Of a DNA stretch of 64,000 bases, positions 56,874 to 64,000 are shown piece after piece (the first letter of the stretch is position 1; every line of letters begins with the position of its first letter). The translations under genes were made by a program, and so were the position numbers. The stretch is from positions 1-64,000 of the forward strand of contig CAZSQA010000017.1 in the NCBI GenBank assembly GCA_964608915.1, given 5' to 3'. The notes beneath the pieces were generated by a model. It saw only the letters and a program-made list of their open reading frames with translations, did no database searches and was not told the DNA's origin. This DNA comes from QWQI01 sp964608915. GTDB lineage: Bacteria; Planctomycetota; Planctomycetia; Isosphaerales; Isosphaeraceae.

Positions 56874-58207
56874 TGCGAGACTACGTTGACGCACTTAGCT
56901 GGATCACCGTCTGCCTGATCGTATTTCTTCCGCAAGCGACTTCGAAATCGGGCGAACCGAACCGCCCGAACGTGGTCCTCATCGTAACGGATGACCATGG
57001 CTTCGGCGATATCGGCTGGAATGATTCGAAAGTCGAAACGCCGACTCTGGATCGCCTGGCCTCAGAAGGGTGCCGGCTCGACCGGTTCTATTCCAATCCC
57101 ATCTGCAGCGTCACCAGGGCAGCATTGATGTCGGGTGTCGCTTCGATCCGCACGGGAGTTAACAATCGCAGCGGCCTGCCTTCGAAATATCGAACACTCC
57201 CGCAAGTTTTCGAATCTGCCGGTTACGCAACCTGGATGGTCGGGAAATGGCATCTGGGCGGTAATGAGGACAACAGCTTGTCCACCCCGGAATATCTGCC
57301 TCAGAATCGTGGATTCGACCACTTCTACGGGCATCTCCATGGTGCCATCGATTATTACACGCATGAGAGGAAAGACCTCGGCGAACTCGATTGGCAAAGG
57401 AACGGCAAACCTGTCGAAGAAAAGGGATTTTCGACCGACCTGCTGGTTGACGAGGCCCTTCGCCTGATCGAACGCCGGGATACGACGAAACCATTCCTGC
57501 TCTATGTCGCTTTCAATGCCGTACACGGACCGCTGCAGCCGCCGCCTTCGTCACCGGAGACGAATCGCCGGGAAAAACGCGAAATCCTGACAGCCAATTT
57601 GAAACACATGGATCAAGCCGTAGCGAAGATCATGAAGTCGATCCAGTCGCAAGGCATCGACGAAGAAACGATCGTGCTCTTTTTCGGCGACAACGGTGGG
57701 CAACTTTCGAACGGAGCTTCGAATGGCCCTTTGCGTGGCGAAAAAGGGACGACATTCGAAGGCGGAATTCGGGTGCCGGCGCTGCTTCGCTGGCCGGGAA
57801 CGATCGATCCCGGCCAGCGAAGCGCCCAATTCGTCAACGTCGCGGATGTCCTGCCGACTCTCGCTTCTGCCTGCGGAATCCGATCCGGTTTGCCCGACGA
57901 TATGGACGGCACCGACCTCTGGCCCGCATTGAAGTCGGGCAAAGTCATCTTCAGACCGCCGTTCGTGATGGGAAATCGGGATCTCGCCGTTTTCGAGGCT
58001 CCGTGGAAACTCGTTTCGACGGGGCGTGGCGAGAAACCGCTGCTGTTCGATATTTCGTCCGATCCGAATGAGTCTCGGGACGTCGCTTCCGATCATCCGG
58101 AAATCGTCGCGAAGTTATTCCGATCGATCCCGAAAAACGCACGCAACGAGGGCGTCGACAAATCAGGTCGTACACGAGCGGTTCCGGCAAAAAAGGCAAG
58201 CCGGTGA
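56873..58207 (+). CDS. Secreted sulfatase with atypical active-site motif
   Basis: 444 residues with an N-terminal hydrophobic signal (ITVCLIVFLPQAT). Sulfatase features: VVLIVTDDHGFGDIGW (metal Asp pair), ATWMVGKWHLGG (Lys/His), FLLYVAFNAVHGPLQPP, LFFGDNGG (metal Asp/Asn) and PLRGEKGTTFEGGIRVPALLRWPG. The nucleophile region is NPICSVTRAALMSG: Cys at residue 78 in C-S-V-T-R, where type I sulfatases normally have C-x-P-x-R. Cys is needed for conversion to formylglycine, but the missing Pro may hinder recognition by FGE. Its substrate is unknown. Confidence 0.88.
   Translation: MRDYVDALSWITVCLIVFLPQATSKSGEPNRPNVVLIVTDDHGFGDIGWNDSKVETPTLDRLASEGCRLDRFYSNPICSVTRAALMSGVASIRTGVNNRSGLPSKYRTLPQVFESAGYATWMVGKWHLGGNEDNSLSTPEYLPQNRGFDHFYGHLHGAIDYYTHERKDLGELDWQRNGKPVEEKGFSTDLLVDEALRLIERRDTTKPFLLYVAFNAVHGPLQPPPSSPETNRREKREILTANLKHMDQAVAKIMKSIQSQGIDEETIVLFFGDNGGQLSNGASNGPLRGEKGTTFEGGIRVPALLRWPGTIDPGQRSAQFVNVADVLPTLASACGIRSGLPDDMDGTDLWPALKSGKVIFRPPFVMGNRDLAVFEAPWKLVSTGRGEKPLLFDISSDPNESRDVASDHPEIVAKLFRSIPKNARNEGVDKSGRTRAVPAKKASR
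57784..57823. repeat. 16-bp perfect inverted repeat inside the sulfatase gene
   Basis: GCTTCGCTGGCCGGGA (57784-57799) and its exact reverse complement (57808-57823) flank the 8-base ACGATCGA, itself containing the CGATCG palindrome. It lies within the coding region for LRWPGTIDPGQR, a normally conserved sulfatase stretch, so coding constraint alone does not explain a perfect repeat. Confidence 0.8.
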
Positions 58208-58289
58208 GCGTCGTAAACGTCGAACCGACGAACCCTCGAAGAATTCGCAATAAGACCATTCCGTCAGTTCTGTGCCGAGGTGCTCGAAT

Positions 58290-59009
58290 ATGAAACGACC
58301 GGCCTTGATCCTGACCCTTCTGTTGAGCTTCGGCGGATGCATCTGGATGTCTCTCGCAACGGCCCAGATCCGCAAACCGACTATGGATGACACGATTCGG
58401 GTCCCGGTGTACGCCGACAACTGGTTCGAAATGTACATCAACGGCGATCTCGTGGCAGTCGATTCGATTCGGTTCGTTCCCCATAATGTCATCACTGTGG
58501 ACTTGCTGCCCGCTTATCCGATGACGATCGCCGTAATGGCAAGGGACAACGCCGATCCGAAAACCGGAATGGAATATGCGAACACCAATATCGGAGACGG
58601 CGGTTTCATTTCGAAGTTCACTGACGGAACCGTGACGGATTCAGGCTGGAAAGCGAAATCGTTTTCCCGTGGTCCGATCGGCGGCGAAACGAAAGATCCG
58701 AAAGTCGAGAACGATCCGATTCCCGCGAACTGGTTCGCGCCGGATTTCGACGACTCCGCCTGGCCTCAGGCCCGTGTGTTCACGAGAGATGCTGTCGACC
58801 CTAAAGCCTCGTTTTTCGAACATGATTTCGAAGGAGCCGAATTCATCTGGTCCGAAGACCTGGCGTTCGATAATACCGTCATTTTCCGGCGCAAGATCAC
58901 GAGTCCGCCCGACGGCAGGATCCGCATCGACTTCCGCAATCTCAACGACATGATCCCAGCATCACCTTCGTCGAAAGACGCTTCGAAAAAGAAAAGACGT
59001 GGCCGATGA
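58290..59009 (+). CDS. Secreted galactose-binding-like protein, unknown
   Basis: 239 residues. Signal peptide KRPALILTLLLSFGGCIWMSLATA. The body looks like one β-jelly-roll (galactose-binding-like): DNWFEMYINGDLVAVDS, HNVITVDLLPAYPMTIAVMARD, NWFAPDFDDSAWPQA and a late VIFRRKI. These phrases recur in carbohydrate-binding jelly rolls, though no catalytic residues are visible. The C-terminus is Ser/Lys/Arg-rich. ATG 58290 is used because the signal peptide starts there. It lies 82 bases after the sulfatase and 38 before the YHYH gene. Confidence 0.72.
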   Translation: MKRPALILTLLLSFGGCIWMSLATAQIRKPTMDDTIRVPVYADNWFEMYINGDLVAVDSIRFVPHNVITVDLLPAYPMTIAVMARDNADPKTGMEYANTNIGDGGFISKFTDGTVTDSGWKAKSFSRGPIGGETKDPKVENDPIPANWFAPDFDDSAWPQARVFTRDAVDPKASFFEHDFEGAEFIWSEDLAFDNTVIFRRKITSPPDGRIRIDFRNLNDMIPASPSSKDASKKKRRGR

Positions 59010-59047
59010 GATTCCGTAGATTTCCGCACCCTGAAGGAGTATCCGCG

Positions 59048-60862
59048 ATGATCACGTTCCGAAGTCGCTTGTGGCTTCTCACCATCTGTCTGGCCACTTC
59101 GGCAGTCGCGCACGAAGGCGGCCATGGGCCGGCCGACGAACACGAATCAAGAACCTGGGCGACCAAAGCCGGAACTTTGACGTTCAAGGGCATTTTCGAA
59201 GCGGCTCGCGACGGCAAGGTGTTTTTACGATCGACGGAAGGCAGAGTCATCTCGATCGATTTTGAAACGCTTTCGAACGAAGACAAAGCCTGGGTCGAAG
59301 TCAAGTTGGCGGCCATTCGGGAAATCAATGCGAGACGTGTTCCGATGCGGCTCGTTTCACGAAAGGTGAAGGTTCCAGTTCCAGGCGATGACTCTCCCGC
59401 GAAGTTGCTGCATGCGGCCTTTATGCCTTTCGAAAAGTCGCTCGGGCTCAGGTGGGACGATCGCTATTTCTACGTCGAATCGAACGGCATGCCCGATCAC
59501 CCGATGATGATCGGAATCACGGCGTGGCAGCAGCAGGTTCCGATACCCCAGAATTACAAGGGGGAAAATGCCTGGCGAATTCCCCTGTATCCCGTTCCAG
59601 CCCGTAATCCGATGTCGGCGAAAGACAATTTCTTTCGTGGCGCGATCGCACTGGCCATCAACGGAATTCCGATTTTCAACCCGATCAAGAACGACGGCGT
59701 CACAGACACGAATCTCGCCGGCGAACTCGACAGATTCGGCGGACACTGCGGCCGAGCGGACGATTATCATTATCATCTGCCGCCCACGCATCTTTTCGAA
59801 CAAGCAGGCAAAGGCCGACCGATCGCATTCGCACTCGATGGTTACCCGATTCTGGGTTTCGATGAATCCGACGGTTCGCCCGCGAAGAATCTGGACAAGT
59901 TCAACGGCCATCATGACGCCGACGGCAAATACCATTACCATTCGACGAAGTCATATCCTTATCTCAACGGCGGATTTTTCGGCGAAGTGACCGAACGTGG
60001 AGGACAGATCGATCCGCAGCCGCACGCCGATCCTGTTCGTCCCGCTCTTCCGCCGTTGCGGGGCGCGACGATCATGGGTTTCGAACGAACCGCGGATGAC
60101 AAAACGATGATCGTCAAATATGACCTTGCCGGAGACGAACGAGGCGTCCGTTATACGTTCCGCGAAGACGGATCGATTCATTTCGCGTATGACGACGGCA
60201 CCGATGGCGTTCGGACGGAAACTTATCGTCGCGATGGCCTTGACCGGGGCGAGCCGGAGAAACGCAAAGACCGGCAGAAAAAGGAACAGCGTAAAAAAGG
60301 CGGCCCGCAGGGGAAGAACGAACCCCGCAAAAAGGGCGAACCCCGTGACGGATCCGGCAATTTACGAAATGACGATGCCGTTCGGATCGATGTGCCGAGA
60401 TCGGGAAAGATGATTTCGAAAAGCCCAGATTTCGCCGATGGGCAAAGGCTTCCGAAAGATTACACCGGCGACGGAGCAGGCGTGAGCCCACCCCTGAGCT
60501 GGGAAGGTTCGCCCAAAGAGACCGTGAGCTATGCCCTGGTGATGGAGCATATAGCCGGCGACGGCGAATTGAAAGTCTACTGGCTTCTCTGGGACATTCC
60601 AGCGAATGTCAGTTCACTGCCACGAGATTCGAAATCGATCGGTACCGCAGGAGCGACCTGGAAGCCTGGCGAATCGTACGTACCGCCCCGCTCCGCTGGC
60701 CCTGGTGAGAAAATCTATAAGATCACCGTTTTCGCACTTTCGGAAAAGCCCGATCCGAAGGCGAAAGGCGGTAAAGTCACGCGAGACGAACTCCTCAGGG
60801 CCATTCAGGGTAAGGTCCTGGATTCCGCAGATATATCCGTCATTTACGAACGCCCCGAATGA
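59048..60862 (+). CDS. SHD1-YHYH-PEBP fusion protein, secreted
   Basis: 604 residues. Signal peptide (RSRLWLLTICLATSAVA), then an SHD1-like domain (about 35-80: TWATKAGTLTFKGIF, GKVFLRSTEGRVISIDFETLS-ED). Next is a YHYH domain (about 110-310) with its two signatures, RADDYHYHLPP and DGKYHYHSTKSYP. A Lys/Arg-rich linker follows (about 395-435), and the C-terminus (445-604) is a YbhB/YbcL-type PEBP domain (SPPLSWEGSPKETVSYALVMEH, WLLWDIPA, ITVFALSEKPD). AAGGAG lies eight bases before ATG 59048. The next gene overlaps its stop by four bases. Each domain is known alone; I infer a cell-surface binding role. Confidence 0.82.
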   Translation: MITFRSRLWLLTICLATSAVAHEGGHGPADEHESRTWATKAGTLTFKGIFEAARDGKVFLRSTEGRVISIDFETLSNEDKAWVEVKLAAIREINARRVPMRLVSRKVKVPVPGDDSPAKLLHAAFMPFEKSLGLRWDDRYFYVESNGMPDHPMMIGITAWQQQVPIPQNYKGENAWRIPLYPVPARNPMSAKDNFFRGAIALAINGIPIFNPIKNDGVTDTNLAGELDRFGGHCGRADDYHYHLPPTHLFEQAGKGRPIAFALDGYPILGFDESDGSPAKNLDKFNGHHDADGKYHYHSTKSYPYLNGGFFGEVTERGGQIDPQPHADPVRPALPPLRGATIMGFERTADDKTMIVKYDLAGDERGVRYTFREDGSIHFAYDDGTDGVRTETYRRDGLDRGEPEKRKDRQKKEQRKKGGPQGKNEPRKKGEPRDGSGNLRNDDAVRIDVPRSGKMISKSPDFADGQRLPKDYTGDGAGVSPPLSWEGSPKETVSYALVMEHIAGDGELKVYWLLWDIPANVSSLPRDSKSIGTAGATWKPGESYVPPRSAGPGEKIYKITVFALSEKPDPKAKGGKVTRDELLRAIQGKVLDSADISVIYERPE

Positions 60863-61194
60863 AATTCGATCGTCTCGAAGTCGCGACACTTCGGAATCCG
60901 AAGCGAGGTATCGATATGCAATACGTCGAAAATGCGGCCGACATCATCGAAAAGGAAAGACCGTTCGATCGAGCATCGAATCGGTACATTCTGAAGATCT
61001 TTCGGAAACTTACCTTCGTTCCGACGATGGCGATCGTCATCGGAATCGCGTTGACGCAATCAGGCATTTCATTTTCTCTGGTGCCAGCGAATGACCTGGC
61101 CAGGACGGACACGGACGAACCGTCCCTCAAAGCACACAAGAGTCGCCAGGATTCGACGGGTAAAGACGGGCCTGCGGTGAAGTCGAAAGAATAG
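60859..61194 (+). pseudogene. N-terminal fragment of the metallophosphoesterase
   Basis: 111 residues: a polar start, then LKIFRKLTFVPTMAIVIGIALTQSGI, a signal-peptide or anchor helix, then a Lys/Ser/Asp-rich linker ending KSKE and a TAG stop at 61192-61194. It is in the same frame as the metallophosphoesterase body, and the 48 bases after the TAG stay open, reading GPVHRFEIDPPVRDFDV, which links smoothly to it. So this looks like the missing export signal of that enzyme, cut off by one nonsense codon. It could instead be a small independent membrane protein, or the TAG could be read through. Confidence 0.65.
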
Positions 61195-61242
61195 GCCATA
61201 TCGAAGTCCGGACCAGTCCATCGATTCGAAATCGACCCACCA

Positions 61243-62589
61243 GTGAGGGATTTCGACGTCATTCTCAGCCGGCCCACGGACAGTTCCGTCACTTTGAGCG
61301 TCATGACGCAGAAGTCGATGGAAGTCTCCGTTCGATTCGGCCCTCCGGGAGCTACCGAATTTCGCGAATTGCAAGTTCGATCGCTGCTTCCCGACCGACC
61401 CGCGGAATGGGTTCTCGAGGGTCTCGAAGCGGATCGTCGATACGAATACCAATTACGGGCGAAAAAGGGAAAGTCCTCCGATTTCGAAACGCTCTCGACG
61501 CATTTCTTCCGAACCTCACGCCAGCCTGGCAGCACGTACGCCTTCGCAATCCAGGCAGATTCGCACCTGGATCAGGCAACTCGAGTCGATGTTTACGAAA
61601 AGACGCTCGAGGTCATCCGTTCCGAAGAGCCCGATTTCTTCGTCGATCTGGGTGACACCTTCATGACCGATAAATTTCCGGATTTTCGCGACGCAATGCC
61701 ACAATACCTGGCCCAGAGGTACTTCCTTGGCCAGGTCGCCCGGTCCAGCCCCCTTTTTCTTGTGCTGGGCAATCACGACGGCGAACGTGGAGACCGCTTC
61801 GACGGCGGATTCGATAGCATGCCGGGATGGGCCAACGCACTGCGCAAGCAGCTCTTCCCTAATCCCGAGCCGGACCGGTTCTACACTGGCAACGATGTCG
61901 AAACGCGACCTCTCGGCCGGCTCCAGAACTATTTCGCCTGGACATGGGGCGATGCGACGCTCATCGTTCTCGACCCATTCTGGCCGACTCGAGAACGCGT
62001 GCGTGGCGATGACGAGACTGCTGCCAATTGGTCTCGCACGCTCGGCGAGTCACAATATCGATGGCTAAAGAAAACGCTCGAAACTTCGCATTCGAAATAC
62101 AAGTTCGTTTTCATTCATCATCTGGTCGGCGGGCTTGACCGTTCGGCCCGCGGTGGGGCTGAGGCGGCCCGATCGTTCGAATGGGGCGGGCGATCTGCGG
62201 ACGGTTCCGACGAATTCCCGAAACGCCGCCCCGGCTGGGACATGCCGATCCACGACCTGCTCGTCAAGCATCAAGTCTCAGCCGTTTTTCATGGTCATGA
62301 TCACTTCTACGCTCGCCAGTCTCTGGATGGAGTCGCTTACGTGCTCGTGCCGCAGCCGGGCCATTCTGGCAGCGGAAATGTCGCGAAATCCGCGGAACGA
62401 TACGGATACGAAACCGGTGTGATCAAATCGTCTCCCGGGCATGTCCTTGTCCGGGTCACGCCAGATCAAGCGACGGTCGAATTCGTGAAGACCGAAATGC
62501 AGGCTGACCGCGCCACTCGAAAATCGGGAGAAGATGCAGGAGATCGGTTCTCGATCAGGCCTGATGAATTGGCGAAACCGTTATTTTGA
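61243..62589 (+). CDS. Metallophosphoesterase lacking its signal peptide
   Basis: 448 residues. The N-terminal 90 residues (FDVILSRPTDSSVTLSVMTQKS) form an FN3-like purple-acid-phosphatase-type domain. The catalytic domain has all metal ligands: AIQADSHLD (D-x-H), VDLGDTFMTD, LGNHDGE, IHHLVGG and VFHGHDHFY. The only start available is a GTG at 61243 without a Shine-Dalgarno; from there it has no signal peptide, although family members are normally exported. The export signal is probably in the in-frame fragment at 60859. Substrate unknown; a phosphate ester at the surface is likely. Confidence 0.85.
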   Translation: MRDFDVILSRPTDSSVTLSVMTQKSMEVSVRFGPPGATEFRELQVRSLLPDRPAEWVLEGLEADRRYEYQLRAKKGKSSDFETLSTHFFRTSRQPGSTYAFAIQADSHLDQATRVDVYEKTLEVIRSEEPDFFVDLGDTFMTDKFPDFRDAMPQYLAQRYFLGQVARSSPLFLVLGNHDGERGDRFDGGFDSMPGWANALRKQLFPNPEPDRFYTGNDVETRPLGRLQNYFAWTWGDATLIVLDPFWPTRERVRGDDETAANWSRTLGESQYRWLKKTLETSHSKYKFVFIHHLVGGLDRSARGGAEAARSFEWGGRSADGSDEFPKRRPGWDMPIHDLLVKHQVSAVFHGHDHFYARQSLDGVAYVLVPQPGHSGSGNVAKSAERYGYETGVIKSSPGHVLVRVTPDQATVEFVKTEMQADRATRKSGEDAGDRFSIRPDELAKPLF

Positions 62590-62706
62590 TCGTTCGAGCC
62601 ATCGATCGATCACTTGAAAACGTCTGAACCCCCCTGTTTTCCGACCATGGGCCGACGGGCAGGATTTGCCACGTCGGCCGCTGAGGGTTCTCGTTTCCTG
62701 AAATGA

Positions 62707-62742
62707 AGAATTGCCGTCAACCTCGCGGTTGACGGCAATTCT
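62707..62742. terminator. Bidirectional hairpin between convergent genes
   Basis: Perfect 16-bp stem AGAATTGCCGTCAACC / GGTTGACGGCAATTCT with loop TCGC. On the minus strand it is followed by TTCATTTC, suggesting it terminates the TolC-family transcript; on the plus strand there is no T tract. Confidence 0.65.
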
Positions 62743-62794
62743 GGACTTTGCGATTCCGGCCTGGATCTGATCCGCTGACCGGATCGATCGCCGT

Positions 62795-64000
62795 TCACTC
62801 TTTTTTACTGAAAGGCCCGGGTTCTCCTGCGGGGGGCGGCGTGGGCGGCATCGCGGGGATGGTCGTCGCCGGAATTTCCACCGGATATTCATCCGGCAGA
62901 ATTTGTGACGGCTGGAGGGTCTCTTCAAGCTGATCTGGGGCGGTCGCCTCGAAATCAGGGGCTTTGTTCGGGTCCGGCGGGTTCAGGTAATCCGGATATG
63001 GGATGATCCCTTCAAGCGAGTTCCTGAGTGCCTTGTAGAACCGGCCCTTGCCATAATGGAACTTCGAGAGCTTCCAGAAGTCTTCGTCGTTCAGCTGGTC
63101 GTGGGTGATCGGAATCGGGATGAGCGTGTTCTCTCGATCCGAGATGGACCACACCGTACCGCCGCCGAGAGCCTGGTAGGCATTCACGATGGCCGTCAGC
63201 TGTTTTTCCTTGGCGTCGATGAGAGCCGTCCGCGAATCTCTGAGGTCGCGCTGGGCGGTCAGCACGTCGAGGTATTCGGTCCTGGCGAATTGGAAGAGCT
63301 GGTTCGCGACATCGACGGCGCCTTCGAGCTTTGCCATCTGCTGCTTCTTGAGCGCGACGCTCTTGCTGTAGTTCTGGACTTCCGTCAGACGGTTGACGAC
63401 GTCGGTGAAGGCCTCCAGGATCGTGCGCTGGTAATCGTAGATCGCCTGCATCTGTTTGGCGTCGCTGGCCAGGTATTCGGCCCGGATCGCACGCCGGTTG
63501 ACGAGCGGCCCGATGAAGCCGGCGGCGACGTTCCCGAGCACGGCCTGCGGCATGAACAGGTAAGACATGGCGAAGGCATTCAGGCCGACGCCTGCGTCGA
63601 TGATCAACTGGGGATAGTAGTTCGCCCGGGCAACTTCCACACTCAGCCCGGCAGCCACGAGATCTCGCTCGGCCCGGCGGATGTCTGGGCGGTTCTGGAG
63701 CAATTCCGCCGGCAAGCCGACTTCGAGCGAGTTGATGTACAGGTCATAGAACGCCGCGGAGTTACGATCGACGGGCTTCGGAAATCGATATGTCAGAACA
63801 TTGATGCGGTTTTCCGTCTCGACGATATCCTGATAGACGATCAGCTTTTCGCTCTGGTTTCTGCGGACTTCGGCCTCGAACCGGAGGACGGCCAGCTCGG
63901 TATCTCGAGCCGCTTCCTTACGTGCCCTCGCGACTTTCAGGCTTTGTTCCATGAAGGCGATGATCTGATCCAGGTTTTCGATCCGTTTGTCGAGCGCCAT
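62795..64000 (-). CDS. TolC-family outer membrane protein, partial
   Basis: 401 residues seen; the start lies beyond the right edge of the window. TolC/NodT-type features: long heptad coiled coils, LLQNRPDIRRAERDLVAAGLSVEVARANYYPQLI, a repeat-like second half (KQMQAIYDYQRTILEAFTDVVNRLTEVQNY) and TEYLDVLTAQRDLRDSRTALIDAKEKQL. The C-terminal 100 residues extend past the usual fold and are Pro-rich. It probably acts as the outer membrane channel of a tripartite exporter, whose inner membrane parts are outside the window. Confidence 0.88.
   Translation of the reverse strand: MALDKRIENLDQIIAFMEQSLKVARARKEAARDTELAVLRFEAEVRRNQSEKLIVYQDIVETENRINVLTYRFPKPVDRNSAAFYDLYINSLEVGLPAELLQNRPDIRRAERDLVAAGLSVEVARANYYPQLIIDAGVGLNAFAMSYLFMPQAVLGNVAAGFIGPLVNRRAIRAEYLASDAKQMQAIYDYQRTILEAFTDVVNRLTEVQNYSKSVALKKQQMAKLEGAVDVANQLFQFARTEYLDVLTAQRDLRDSRTALIDAKEKQLTAIVNAYQALGGGTVWSISDRENTLIPIPITHDQLNDEDFWKLSKFHYGKGRFYKALRNSLEGIIPYPDYLNPPDPNKAPDFEATAPDQLEETLQPSQILPDEYPVEIPATTIPAMPPTPPPAGEPGPFSKKE

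Overview
The window looks like chromosomal DNA of a planctomycete (Planctomycetota), probably from the Gemmatales/Isosphaerales side. I cannot name a genus. The evidence is the combination of families: DUF1559 prepilin-like protein, PEP-CTERM proteins, a DUF1501/DUF1553 ('planctomycete cytochrome c') pair, a PVC-type CXXCH dehydrogenase, SHD1 and YHYH domains, sulfatase and isochorismatase-fold secreted enzymes with Tat signals, and interspersed 'TCGCTGACGCTTCCGG' repeats. The DNA is GC-rich. All calls come from reading the sequence; no database search was run.

Layout. 1-3.5 kb: a six-copy short repeat array, then minus-strand fliW-csrA, a DUF6807 protein and a small Cys-rich protein. 4-16 kb, plus strand: thiC with a good sigma70-type promoter, two PEP-CTERM genes with a deleted thiC relic between them, apgM, a RluE-type pseudouridine synthase, a small lipoprotein and DUF1559 protein, a long inverted repeat, an uncharacterised 478-residue protein, der and a Tat-exported TIM-barrel protein. 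16-25.5 kb: yjbQ, a SurA/PpiD-like membrane protein, topA with five zinc ribbons, 5-formyl-THF cyclo-ligase, a cupin, a small membrane protein and a DUF4912 protein.

26-43 kb is an oxidative phosphorylation block on the plus strand: atpI-B-E-F-H-A-G-D-C, a hairpin-rich gap, then a diheme cytochrome c lipoprotein, coxB, coxA (A2-type), ctaA, ctaB, subunits III and IV, and a Sco-DUF420 fusion. The oxidase genes and their heme A and copper assembly factors are together, so the block encodes most of the last step of aerobic respiration and ATP synthesis.

43-53 kb is a compact minus-strand set of five exported proteins: DUF1549/1553 cytochrome, DUF1501, PVC-type CXXCH dehydrogenase, isochorismatase-fold hydrolase, polysaccharide deacetylase. 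Most junctions overlap by a few bases, which suggests one catabolic unit for an unidentified polymer or modified sugar. A neutral ceramidase-like gene diverges from it.

54.7-62.6 kb: a tRNA-Pro(GGG), then a plus-strand gene string headed by an ECF-like sigma factor and its probable membrane anti-sigma partner. It continues with a sulfatase with an atypical active-site motif, a galactose-binding-like protein, an SHD1-YHYH-PEBP fusion and a metallophosphoesterase whose signal-peptide part is split off by an in-frame TAG. This sigma-headed cluster of secreted proteins is the best candidate for an undescribed system. A TolC-family gene runs off the right edge.
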